64,000 nt of DNA, taken from NCBI GenBank assembly GCA_030770425.1, contig JASJFT010000004.1:310001-374000 (forward strand), written 5' to 3'. This document shows positions 21,113 to 31,187 of the stretch, in pieces. A program made the translations under genes and the position numbers. A model generated the notes under the pieces. The model did no database searches. It was given only the letters and a program-made list of their open reading frames with translations, and was not told the origin of the DNA. How positions within the stretch are numbered: position 1 is the stretch's first letter; every line of letters begins with the position of its first letter. This stretch comes from Darksidea phi. Lineage: Eukaryota > Ascomycota > Dothideomycetes > Pleosporales > Lentitheciaceae.

Positions 21113-22504
21113 ATGGCCCCCATAAACGATAACCCGGGAGTCCCCAACCTCCCCTACTTCACACCACAACATCTAGTCCCACCAGGCACTCCCAATCCCT
21201 CCACCCAACAATCCATCCCCACACTCTTCAAGCCACTCACAATCCGCGGCACCACCCTCCGCAACCGCATTCAAGTAGCCCCCATGTGCCAATTCTCGAC
21301 CGCCGCCTCTGGTCCTCAAATCGGCGCGTTGACAGACTACCATATCGCCACGCTTGGCCACTACGCGCTCAAAGGCGCAGGACTCGTCTTTGTAGAAGCA
21401 ACGGGTGTCCAACCATATGGTCGCATTTCGCCAAATTGTCCGGGACTGTGGAACGACAGTCAAATTCCGCCGCTGAAGCGGGTGAGTGATTTTATTAAAA
21501 GTCAGGGTGGTGCCAGTGGGATTCAGCTTGCCCATGCGGGAAGGAAGGCTAGTACGGCGCCGCCTTGGGCGGCTATGAGGGCGCCCGGGAGGAAGGTCAG
21601 TGTGAAGGCTACGGAGGACGTTGGTGGTTGGCCCAATGATGTTGTGGGTCCGATGGGTGGTGAGGAGTGGACTTGGGATGGCAAAGCGTCTACTAATGGG
21701 AGTGGGGGTTTTTGGGCACCGCGTGCATTGAACGAGGAGGAAATTGGGCGGTTAGTAAAGGATTGGGCGAGTGCGGCTGAGAGGGCGGTGAAAGCGGGGA
21801 TTGATGTTATTGAGATTCATGCAGCGCATGGGTATCTGATTCATCAATTTCTGAGTCCGATTACGAACCAGCGGACGGATAGGTACGGGGGTAGCTTTGA
21901 GAATCGGACGAGGCTGCTTGTAGAGATTACGAAGGCGATCCGACAGGTGATTCCAGAGACAATGCCGTTGTTCCTACGGATCAGCTCGACGGAATGGATG
22001 GAAGAGACGGAGTTGGGAAAGAAGTACGGAAGTTGGGACGTGGAGAGCTCGATCAAGCTTGCCAAACTTCTTCCTGGGCTGGGTGTTGATCTACTTGATG
22101 TCTCAAGTGGAGGCAATCACCCCGATCAAACGATTTTGATGTACAACTCGAAAGACTACCAAACACGCATCGCATCACGTATTCGTTCCGAGGTCAAGAA
22201 GGAGGGGTTACAGTTGCTCATTGGTGCAGTGGGTCTAATCACCGAAGCGGAACAGGCAAGAGATATTCTCGAAGAGGGTGGTGCTGTCCGGCGGGGCGAT
22301 GCGGCTTCCGAGATCGAAAAGGAAGCCCAAGCCGCGGTGGAAATGACCGACGCACACGATAAAAAGGAGCCGATGGCAGATGTTATTCTAGTCGCGAGGC
22401 AGTTTATGAGGGAGCCGGAGTGGGTGCTCAAGGTTGCGTGGAAGCTAGGTGTTGATGTTGCATGGCCGAATCAGTTTCTTCGCGTGAGATTCCCGAAACT
22501 ATGA
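21113..22504 (+). CDS. Old Yellow Enzyme-family flavin oxidoreductase
   Basis: FMN-dependent NAD(P)H:flavin oxidoreductase/ene-reductase, probably cytosolic, reducing activated C=C bonds; the natural substrate is not predictable. Single exon of 463 codons with ATG in good context (CACAATGGCC). Landmarks: LFKPLTIRGTTLRNRIQVAP at about residues 38-57 followed directly by MCQFS (the cysteine typical of the YqjM-like class), GIQLAHAGRKAS, the active-site HxxH-type motif IHAAHGYLIHQFLSP, NQRTDRYGGSFENR, DVSSGGNHPDQ, and a C-terminal DVILVARQFMREPEWVLK (phosphate-binding end of the TIM barrel). The family is usually 340-400 residues. The extra length comes from an N-terminal extension, an insert after RKAS, and an Ala/Glu-rich insert near residue 390 (AASEIEKEAQAAVEMTDAHD). 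It appears intact. Confidence 0.93.
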   Translation: MAPINDNPGVPNLPYFTPQHLVPPGTPNPSTQQSIPTLFKPLTIRGTTLRNRIQVAPMCQFSTAASGPQIGALTDYHIATLGHYALKGAGLVFVEATGVQPYGRISPNCPGLWNDSQIPPLKRVSDFIKSQGGASGIQLAHAGRKASTAPPWAAMRAPGRKVSVKATEDVGGWPNDVVGPMGGEEWTWDGKASTNGSGGFWAPRALNEEEIGRLVKDWASAAERAVKAGIDVIEIHAAHGYLIHQFLSPITNQRTDRYGGSFENRTRLLVEITKAIRQVIPETMPLFLRISSTEWMEETELGKKYGSWDVESSIKLAKLLPGLGVDLLDVSSGGNHPDQTILMYNSKDYQTRIASRIRSEVKKEGLQLLIGAVGLITEAEQARDILEEGGAVRRGDAASEIEKEAQAAVEMTDAHDKKEPMADVILVARQFMREPEWVLKVAWKLGVDVAWPNQFLRVRFPKL

Positions 22505-23385
22505 GTTTGACCTCGTGTGTGGGTTGTAAAGCAAGGCGGTTGTAGTTCCCATCGCCAAAACACGTTCTAGAGATTGATTAAGCAATGTGTAGTAGCACGC
22601 CAAAATATCCAGTTTGCTTTGCTAAATGCCCGCACATGCTCAAAGTGACCTGAACCTTTGAATCCGCATGGAAAATAAACTGAAGGATGGGGCTCGAGGT
22701 CGGCACAGTTGACCTAGTGGGGTTCAGTACGTATTATGTCATACTGAAAGCGCCAGTGTCTTGTACCAACGCCCCTCTGGATCCGTTTCGCCGACTTCGT
22801 ACTGCCAGATTAGGTGCTATGCCTGTAGGCCACTTACAGCCATGGTTGTTACCGTAACGATTCCGTTCGAGTGGGCTACTCTTTCCCCACTCCATAGCAT
22901 CCCGAGATCTGATATCCTAAGACCGATCCGAATGGCCTCCCATCCAGTCACAAATGACATCGTAGTGAAGAATGTCCAAATCTGGCACCAAGTATCCCAC
23001 TCCTTCCCGGGTAACCGAAATTCCGACAACGGTAGTGCATTCGTAAAGTCTTTTTGATAGCTTTTAACGAAACAAGGCTGAGGGGTGTAAATCCACGCCG
23101 GTTTATCCAGAACAATATTGTTTGATAATTCGCCGACTATCAAAACATTGAGTTCTAGTCACAATGATGGCGAGTTAAGATACTGGGAGAAGGCGTGGGC
23201 GAATTGCCCGATGTTTCAGGATGCGGTGGTAGGATTAGTGTGTAGACAGTGTATGGGGAGTCCATATCGTGTGGCTGGCTGCTTGATTCTGCAAATGTAC
23301 AAGGCGACGGTCTGGGAGATATTCCAAGCATTCCCGCTAGCTGTTAGAGCGAAACAGTCTTTAAAAGAATAGCAGAGCCAAATGA
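22505..23385. other. intergenic, possible minus-strand relic
   Basis: On the minus strand one frame is open for long stretches from about 23410 to 22740, with stops near 23213 and 23160. A piece at about 23040-22900 reads FTNALPLSEFRLPGKEWDTW and GWEAIRIGLRIS, which looks protein-like and recalls, weakly, the DUF7730-type fungal proteins. No start and no splice model could be built. I leave it as a possible relic, not a gene. Confidence 0.3.
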
Positions 23386-23880
23386 TCATGAATTCATACT
23401 GTCGAGGTCCCACAGTAATCCTCGACAGGATTCCTTAATCAATTCTTTGATCAAGCTGTTAGATACATGGGCATGAGATGTAGATTTCGCGAAACTGACT
23501 AGAGTGTAAATGTGAATACTGAGAGAATACGGATCGCTACCAAGACCTATGATGATTTGGAGCACGTAACTTTCGATGTGAATGCATTCCTCATAAGCAA
23601 CGGGTAAGCTCCGTAGAGAGACACAGGTACCTATGATAGTGTTAAAGCCCAAGGCGTCAACGATTTCATCATTGTCTGTTGTCGAGGTATTTGCTACAAG
23701 CGTTCCAAGCTTAAAATGGTCGTTCTTCTTATGGGAAGCCATCTGCATGTTTGGACAAATGCCGTGCTTTTCGAGATAGTCAAAGTACAACGAGACGGAC
23801 TGCAAAAGGCTGTGATGTGGTGGAATGTATAGCACCTTATCGATATCGAGCAGTACAATGTATGGCTTGTTCGAGGTCAC
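23386..23880 (-). pseudogene. unrecognised open frame, probably incomplete gene
   Basis: A 164-codon frame with protein-like composition (KPYIVLLDIDKVLYIPPHHS, DNDEIVDALGFNTIIGTC, SNSLIKELIKESCRGLLWDL). The first codon is GTG, and no ATG lies upstream in frame. A possible acceptor (TTGTAAACAG) just before it suggests this is a 3' exon whose upstream part is missing or lies in the short gap before the GMC oxidoreductase gene. No motif known to me. It may belong with the relic noted to its right on the minus strand (22.7-23.4 kb). Confidence 0.3.
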
Positions 23881-23965
23881 TGTTTACAATACTGATAATA
23901 AAATGGGGTTCACTACGTCGTCTCAAGAAGCACATTTTTAAGCACCTTTACCATCATTTCTACCC

Positions 23966-25890
23966 TCAACGTCCTTTAATAACATCACTCGCCTTTTCCG
24001 CAACCGCATACATCGTGGCCTGCAAATGACTGCTCGGAATTAACGGCAGTATGCTCGCGTCTACAATGCGTAATGCCTCCACACCATACACTTTCAACTC
24101 CGAATCCACCACACCGCCCAGCTTCTCCGGCAACATCGCCGCCCCGCCACTCATATGTGAAAAGCTCGGCTGGAGGGAATCGGTTCTTATACCGGCGTCG
24201 ATGATCTCCTCATCGGTTTGGTACTGCGCGCCAGGAACGTTTTCGACAGGCTTGTACTGCGAGAGCTCGGCGCGCGCCCAGTGCCTTCGATTGAAGCGAA
24301 CGAGCTCAGCTATGACTTCTCTGTCGATAGGATTTTGCATAGCGTTCCACTGCACAATTGGAAATGCCTGAGGATCCGTATTGTTCAGTGTAATCGTTCC
24401 TCGAGATAACGGTTTCTGATTCGCAACTGCCGCACGGCCCCATGGTTGAATCGGCATTTCTCCCACTACCGATCCATTGGCGGAGTAGAGGTCAATCAGT
24501 ATTTCGCGCTGCTTTTTGAAGCCCTCCAGGAGAGCCTTGTTTTTGGAGTAACGCGCGGGCAGATATTTAGTCGGGTCGGACTGCTGGCCAATCTTCGCCG
24601 TGATGGACTTCGCCTTCGGCGAAAACTGCTGGAAGGATAGCATGGCAAGTGCATTGCCCCAGCCAAGTGTGTACGGCCCGGTCCGGTATTTCGCATACTG
24701 GGCTGCAGCGCTGGCGTTGAAGGTTGCATTGGTGCGGAGCGAAGTTGGACTGGGGAAGGCCTGGTTGGACAAATTGAATACCATGTATAGCGGCACATGA
24801 TCTTGGAGGTTGGAGCCCACCCCTGGAGTATCGCGTTTGACGGGAACCTTTGCTGCTTCGAGCACCTCTTTGGGGCCAATGCCGGACACCATGAGGAGAT
24901 GTGGGGTGAAGACTCCGCCCGCCGCAAGGATAACCTCCTTTTTGGCGTATACCTCTGCGGCGCTATAATTGGCACGAGATGTGATACTCACGCCTTTAGC
25001 TATTAGGTTGCCCTGTTGGGTGTTAAAGAGAATCTTGATTGCTTTAGTTCCGGTCAACAGCTTTAAGTTCGAGCGCGTAGAGACCGGATCGTAGTATGCT
25101 TTCCTAGCATCAGACCGTGTTGCAGTTATATTGTCAACTGAGTTTGGCGTCCAATATGCTCCAACGGCGTCTGCAAATCCTTCCTTCGGCATGGGCACCA
25201 TCTCGGCTTTCCACGAGTTGAAAACATTTTTCATATCTGGAAACTGGAAGCTTGAGATAGTGAGTTGTACCGGACCATTTCCGTAAGCGGATGCATCGTA
25301 TGTAATGCCAAATTCATCTCGGGATGACTCCGAGGGTGGTGTGAAGTGCGTGGACTTTTTGAAGTACTTGGCCAAGCCGGCAAAACCCCACCCCTTGTTC
25401 CCAAGCCTCTCCCACGCGTCGTAGTCAGCGTCTGATCCACGATCCCATTGCATTCCATTCACTACCGAACCGCCACCGACAGCTTTGCCCACACGAACGT
25501 CCCAGACGCTGTTGTTGAGCCAGGGCTCAGGTGCAGACTTCATAGGGTACATATCGGCTGTGTTGAGTATGCTAGCCATGTAGGGAATACTGGTGACGGG
25601 AGCGTCGTCGATGTAGCCATTCTCAATGACCAGGACCGATTCTGGGTCACGTTAGATGTCGAAAGACGAATAATCGAGGACGTATGGAGCATACTGCTTT
25701 GGTCTTCGCTGAGGCGATTTGCGACAACCAGACCCGTTACGCCTCCTCCAATGATAACATAATCATAACTCTGGCCCTTGGCAGCTGCAAAAGCGGTGTC
25801 GCGATGAGTGGGTCCATTGGGAAGAGCAAATATGGCAGAAGCAAGGACAAGAAACTGGATAGCCGGTGCAACCCTAAAAGTAGACGCCAT
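23966..25890 (-). CDS. secreted GMC-family FAD oxidoreductase
   Basis: Flavin-dependent oxidase/dehydrogenase of the glucose-methanol-choline family, likely secreted and acting on an alcohol (aryl-alcohol oxidase/patulin-synthase-like group); the substrate is unknown. Exon 1 is 25890-25695, exon 2 is 25641-23966, 623 residues in all. The intron runs from GTATGC to CCCAG with a CTAACG branch site. A signal peptide is clear (ending IFALPNG). The FAD-binding motif VIIGGGVTGLVVANRLSED is followed after the splice by VLVIENGYIDD. Further marks: VGGGSVVNGMQWDRGS (GMC signature 1), ILAAGGVFTPHLLMVSGIGP (signature 2), a C-terminal histidine in FSHMSGGAAMLPEKLGGVVD, and RIVDASILPLIPSSHLQATM. It appears intact and of normal length. 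Confidence 0.92.
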
Positions 25891-27466
25891 GGAGAATTAT
25901 GGAAGGGAAACAGAGCGTAATAAAAAAAACTGTGATGATGGATTGCTGACGTTTAAAAAGAGAAGCAAATAGCAATAGATTTGTAGCGCTTGGTCTGACA
26001 GCAGAGGAACCCATATTGCTTAACCGTGCTTGCATTTGATGGAGATTTCAATGCCACTGTAAAAACCCGCTCAAATAAGATTTAGCGAGCGGGGACGGGA
26101 GGGATGTTTGAGAACATGGCCAATAGCTCGCGCTATACGTGCAGGGGCCCGGTATTCGCTAGAGGTAACTCACATTAGCCTGAGCTTCTCCAAGAGGAAG
26201 CTATTGGCTACTGTACTGAGATCCCGTCCCTTACTAACTAAAACTGGGCCGTATTGGAGCAAGCACTTTAGGCAGAAAACCAGGGCGTATTATGTAGGAC
26301 ATTAGCACCGTAATATCTGTCCAGGGACTCCATCTTCGGGTTTAGTGCAGTCCCTCGCTTATTCGTATCGGGCATCACTCCTCGCCCTATGAACCTGCCG
26401 CTTTAGACGTCTATTAAATGGTCGCCCTCTTGTCGCTAAGCTTCCTCCTCATCTCTTTCCCTTAATTTTCTCATTCTAACATGGCGCCTTTGCAGCCAAG
26501 CGGTCCACGCCTTCCTACGCCTTGACCGCCCGCTCCCCATCGCTCGACGAACTCGAAGCTGATGTTCAAGAGATATTCCTGGTTTAAATAGCTGGGAGAG
26601 GTAACATAGGAAGAAAGAGAGGGCGCGCAATAGGATGACTCCAGCGTGATTCCAATTTGCTGAAAGCCAGAGACCTCCTTTAAAATCTTGAGCAACTACA
26701 GTCTTGCTTGCAGGCAACGAGCACATTATTCATCTAGATAACGAAGCTCATAAATACCGAGAACCACAAATCCCTGTGAATTTACCGCTTCAGGAGCCTT
26801 TGCCAACAGCACAATTGGGTGTGGCACTCACGGCCGCAGCAATAACATTTGCATCTCGTGGCTCGGCATCCGCCGCAGGACGTTTCCCTTTAATCCCACC
26901 CCGAGACAGAAGTCCATCGATGGCCGGAATATCGTTGCGCCTGATGCGGGGCGGCGTAGTCGATGCGATAATCAACGCTGGAAGGAAGAAGAGAAGAGAG
27001 GTTGCGGGCCGCAAACTGGATAATAAAAGGAATGATAAGTCTAATAAGAAAAGGGTAATGAGGCGAGATGAGGTCTTAGATATGGAAAAGGTCAAACTTT
27101 ATTCAACTGCTTGCGCGATTGTGAGAGTGTGACCACATCGAAAGCGAGGAATGCGAGAGACTTAGAATGACTACCTTTGAATTAATGGAGCCTTCGAAGG
27201 CCAAGCAGCGTATAATCATCTAAAGCTCGCACGTAACCGCTCGAGGTTTATACGAATAGATTTCAAAGAGGAATTTACGTTCTTGCATTATGATAATCGA
27301 GGCTAAACACTAGGTAGGCGTCATTGCTTCTATCGTAGTTAGTGGTTAATATCATTGATCTTGGATTATGCGGGGAAGAAGATCTTGGCGGTGTAAGTAA
27401 TATATCTGTACGACGTTGTGCCTACGTAGCGCGGCTCAATGCTCGCTTCGACAACTTATTGGTGCT
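25891..27466. other. intergenic, weak hydrophobic ORF only
   Basis: No supported gene. On the minus strand a 101-codon frame (27095-26790) has a very hydrophobic beginning (LITLFLLDLSFLLLSS) but starts with TTG and has no upstream ATG. A plus-strand frame at 26704-27132 overlaps it and is basic. Neither shows family features. The first part is the promoter region of the GMC oxidoreductase. Confidence 0.35.
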
Positions 27467-28140
27467 TTTCAGTAATCGAGGAGCCACCCCAGGTGTCAAG
27501 AAAAAAGCTGAAACGTCCACCACTTACCTGATTTGGAAGCTCCTGATTACTATGTATTTGGTTCTTAAAAATTATAATTTCATACATTTTAAAATATAAT
27601 ACATCTACGCTTTAGTATAGTATAGAAGTCAATTAGGTTATAATAAAGGGTTAATTACGTTACGATTAAGGTATATATATACCTTACTCCCCCCCTCTCC
27701 TCCCCTTCTATTCTCTATATAACCTTGCCCCTAATTTAATATAAGTAGTAATTTTTTAAACTTTATAATAGTCTCTAGCTTCTTAGCTTTTATATAAAGT
27801 ATATATTAATATATAAAAGTAGCGTTGTGGTAGTGTAAACGCTATATAAAAATATAGTATTTTAGGTATAGGTCTAGTTTTCTACGATAAGTACGGGGAT
27901 TTTCCGTAACCGCGTGCCTAGGTGCCTATATATATATATACGTACGTATTAACTCTAAAATTACGACGTGATTAATTATTCTACGGCGCTAACGTATTAT
28001 ATTCTAAAGTACGTGAAAATACGGGCCAAAATTACGATTTTTCAGAAGCAATTACACAGTAATCAGGAGCATCCAAATCAGGTAAGTGGTGGACGTTTCA
28101 GCTTTTTTTGACACCTGGGGTGGCCCTCTGATTACTGAAA
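27467..28140. mobile_element. AT-rich element with ~80-bp inverted repeats
   Basis: The left arm (27470-27550) and right arm (28055-28137) are inverted copies of each other, starting CAGTAATC and ending GATTACTG. They share long blocks such as GCCACCCCAGGTGTCAA and CCACTTACCTGATTTGG. Each arm itself begins and ends with a CAGTAATC/GATTACT-type word, so the arms are small palindromes as well. The ~500 bases between are strongly AT-rich (runs of TATATATA) without coding sequence, as expected for a non-autonomous DNA transposon degraded by RIP. The flanking target duplication is not clear. Confidence 0.75.
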
Positions 28141-28265
28141 TCCACAATAACTACGGCCCCGGTCTTCATCCATGAGTCGCTCGTTGGAAAGGACGTGGGC
28201 AGTAGGAGGGAAAGAAAATATATTAATGAAACACAAGAAGCCGTTCATACTGTCTTGCCACTTCC

Positions 28266-29387
28266 TCATTTGCTTTCGCACATTTCCTTCAGGGCTAATC
28301 TGAGCTCAGCTAGAGCTGCTCCCCCATTCCCTACGCCGTTTGTGCAGTTCATGTGACTTAGTTCTCGTTGCGTCGCAGCTTCAGTATCACCGGAAGAACT
28401 TCCCGTCGGCTTCAAATTCTCGCTCATCTTCCGCACATCGTCAACCGCAACAGTTTGCGCTGGCTCGCGATCTTTCAACCTCATCATGTGCCCATACATC
28501 AACAATACGAAGACAGTAGGGATAATGAACGCAATCAGAACCGCGCGATTGCCCTCGCTTCCTTCAGTGAGCTTGAGGTTGGCCTTCCAGCTGCTACCGA
28601 GATACGTGCCAAATCCCACAACGAATAGCGTGATGCTCATGACAACGATCTCGAAAGGAGCCTGCAAAATCATGTGCGCGATTATGGAGCTTCGATACTC
28701 GTTTTTCATCCTCTCTGCATTCCAAATTGTGCCGCTAGAAAGCCAACGGCGAAGATCCTTAGAATCGGAAACTCGACCGAAAGATGACTGCTGTAGTCCC
28801 GAGAAGAAGACTGAGAGTAGTGAGAGGATGAGAGACATTACAAAGGTACCTCTGGCAATGTAGCGGCAATCTTCAAGACCTGGAAATTGAAGAGCTGTTA
28901 CGCCAGCTGAGGCAACGAGGGCACCCTGGTCACGCGATCAATATCAATAAACCATGTCTTAAGATTAAGAAATGCTCACAATGATCGCAATCATACCGCA
29001 AACACTCAACTGACTAACCCTCCACGACTCCACCTGCGCATCTGTACCACGGTTGACCAGCTCTTCCAGCTCCTCCAGCTCTTTCACATCAATCATCAGC
29101 CACGGCCGCCATCGCACACTCTTTCCCCATCGTAGTTCGGCATAATCACTCTTGACTTTTAAAGTTCCGCCCTTTTTGGAAATATATCGAAAGACTAGGA
29201 GCGCGCGCCCCGCGAGGCATGCTGGAATTCGACCGAGGCCGCCATTACGGCAGCAGTTGCGAAGGATATCGCGATTATTATAAAATTCAATGAATGAAGG
29301 GTTTCGGGCGCCCATGTATGTATACAGCACGAGATTCTTCCCTGTAGGATGCAGCGCGTAAAAATGCTGAGGGTGTAGGCAGGTCAT
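28266..29387 (-). CDS. multi-span membrane protein, fungal family of unknown function
   Basis: Predicted integral membrane protein of 355 residues from two exons: 29387-28980 and 28925-28266. The intron is 54 bases, GTGAGC donor and GACCAG acceptor. The soluble N-terminal part includes RIPACLAGRALLVFRYISKK and the phrase SDYAELRWGKSVRWRPWLMI, then ESWRVSQLSVCGMIAIIGA leads into the first span created by the splice. Spans follow at GTFVMSLILSLLSVFFSGLQ, FEIVVMSITLFVVGFGTYLG and AVLIAFIIPTVFVLLMYG, with a polar tail. The pattern matches a hypothetical family common in Pleosporales; no function is known to me. The start ATG is the first in frame. A new stop in the intron shows that splicing is required. 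Confidence 0.8.
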
Positions 29388-30978
29388 CAGAACTTAGGAA
29401 TTACCTCAGCTGGCCTGAGGGATTGGCAAGCTAATTATAGAAAGGCGGGTAACAAGATATTCCAGGCTAGCGTAATTATATAATACCTATAATATTTTTT
29501 TTAGAACACTTTACTAACGTCTTCCACAAGCGAGACGTGTACCTTTCACATGGAAGGCAACTAGAGTATTTTAGATGGCTTAGAACAAGCAAAATGTTAA
29601 CGGGGCACGGTTTAATTACATATACGCTCTCTCTCTCTATCTTTCCTTCTCTATCTCCCTATCCATCTTTAAAGTCTGCACCTTGTACAACCTTTGCTAG
29701 ATTTCTTCTAGAGAGCGGGGGTTTTATCGGCCTGTAATACTATTTCTTTTTACTTTTTGCGCTTATTTGAAGCGTATACCGCACACCTAGGTAGTAGAAT
29801 CCTTTGGTACACTTCCCTTAATTAGTATCTTTAAGTTTACTAATTATCGTCGGCTATATATTTATAATGAACTATTAATAATCCGTGCGACTTACATTCT
29901 GCCCTTATTACTACTTAGGTTAGAGCTAGAAGAACTTTCGCAGAAACGGACTCTTTTATCCTTAAAGGTAGTTAGAATAAGCAGTTTAAGACTTAAAATC
30001 TATTGGTCTTCCTGGCACCGGTAGCGTAGAATAGAATTAACAAGACTAATAGGAAGACGTCTTTATTGCAAGGCTTGTTTAAAAAATTGTAGAATTTAAC
30101 GCCACTAAAATATTATTTTAAGCAAGTTGCTTTAGGAACAATTGAACTGTTTCTAAAGGAGAAATTATGTGTAAAAGGTACGACTAGCGACTCAAATTTA
30201 AATACGGCGTTAGCTGGCAGGCGATAAAAGTCTGCACAGTCAGCAGACGAGAGCAGGTCACACCATTCTGTCTCATCGAAATAGGCCATGGCGAAGGTCA
30301 GTCACCAAAAAACAGCTGGAGTCTCTTAAACGCACTTGGATTCATGGACGATTCGAGGTGTCAAAGCCGGTTGGCTGTGACGGTGCAGTTGGGAAGGCGC
30401 GTGTACGTTCTCAAGTTAGCTCGTTATTGTCTATGCTGACTCCAGGCATATATCTCTTCCAACTTAGTAAACGGCGTTCTATTTCAGCTGCCTAGGCGGT
30501 TTAGCCTTTGGGATGTTTACTTTCACGCTGTGCTTCATATAGCTTCTAAATTTCTGCATTTCATTCACGAAGAGCTAAAGAAATAAGCTGGAGCGATTAC
30601 CGCCTTCTTCTTTACAAGTCTGCTATTCTTATGTCTGCTTCAATAAAGCTCTACTTCCCCGGTTTCATTCGTAGCCCATCTTGTTTGCATAATATCAGGT
30701 TGCACTAGGCATCATCATTAAGACAAACCGCTTACTATTGCTGTCAGAGTACTCGCTCCACGCCAGCATATTTCACAAATGCTCTTCCTATTAGGACTAC
30801 CGCTAGGTCACGTAACCCCCTTATAATGATTTCCCCACGCCGGTATTGGCAATTCCATCTAGACAGCTGAGCACAATTTTCCAGGTACTTAGCAAGCTAA
30901 CTATTTCACAAAATTAGAGAAAAAAACGCATATACCGTACACAGCACGTAGAGGTATCATACACTACTACATTATAGG
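29388..30978. other. AT-rich gene-poor region, probable RIP-degraded repeat
   Basis: From about 29,440 to 30,200 the sequence is rich in TA dinucleotides and stops in all frames, typical of RIP-degraded repeat DNA, though I cannot identify the parent element. The remainder has no supported gene. Confidence 0.4.
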
Positions 30979-31187
30979 TGGTTTTCGAAAAAGTATGTAC
31001 ACCCGCCCTTTTTTCCATGTGTAATAAAGAGGGGGAAGAATACTTTAATAAGTTAGTAGATGTCAGGATTATTATACATACGCTGAAATTAGTACACATA
31101 AAAAGCATAGATGTCTTCGCAATAATAATCAACTGCTGTATTACTTATTAAAAAAAGTAAGGGGGCACATGTTTTTTCGAAAACCAC
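30979..31187. repeat. short inverted-repeat element (MITE-like)
   Basis: The left end GTGGTTTTCGAAAAA and the right end TTTTTTCGAAAACCAC are inverted copies, and similarity extends inward over about 50 bases with mismatches (ACACCCGCCCTTTTTTCCATG against the complement of the right arm). Total about 209 bases, without coding potential. It fits a small degraded MITE. Confidence 0.5.

Noticed and set aside
20680..21132. 150-codon arginine/lysine-rich frame upstream of the Old Yellow Enzyme
   Set aside because: It overlaps the enzyme's start and a TATA-like box and has no family feature; composition suggests non-coding leader DNA.
8099..25890. Idea that UbiA, Old Yellow Enzyme, GMC oxidoreductase and NmrA-like genes form one meroterpenoid cluster
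   Set aside because: No polyketide synthase, terpene cyclase or other core enzyme is present, the UbiA gene is dead, and housekeeping NPR3 lies between.
26790..27095. Hydrophobic 101-codon minus-strand frame
   Set aside because: Starts with TTG, no upstream ATG or splice model, and overlapped by an equally long frame on the other strand.
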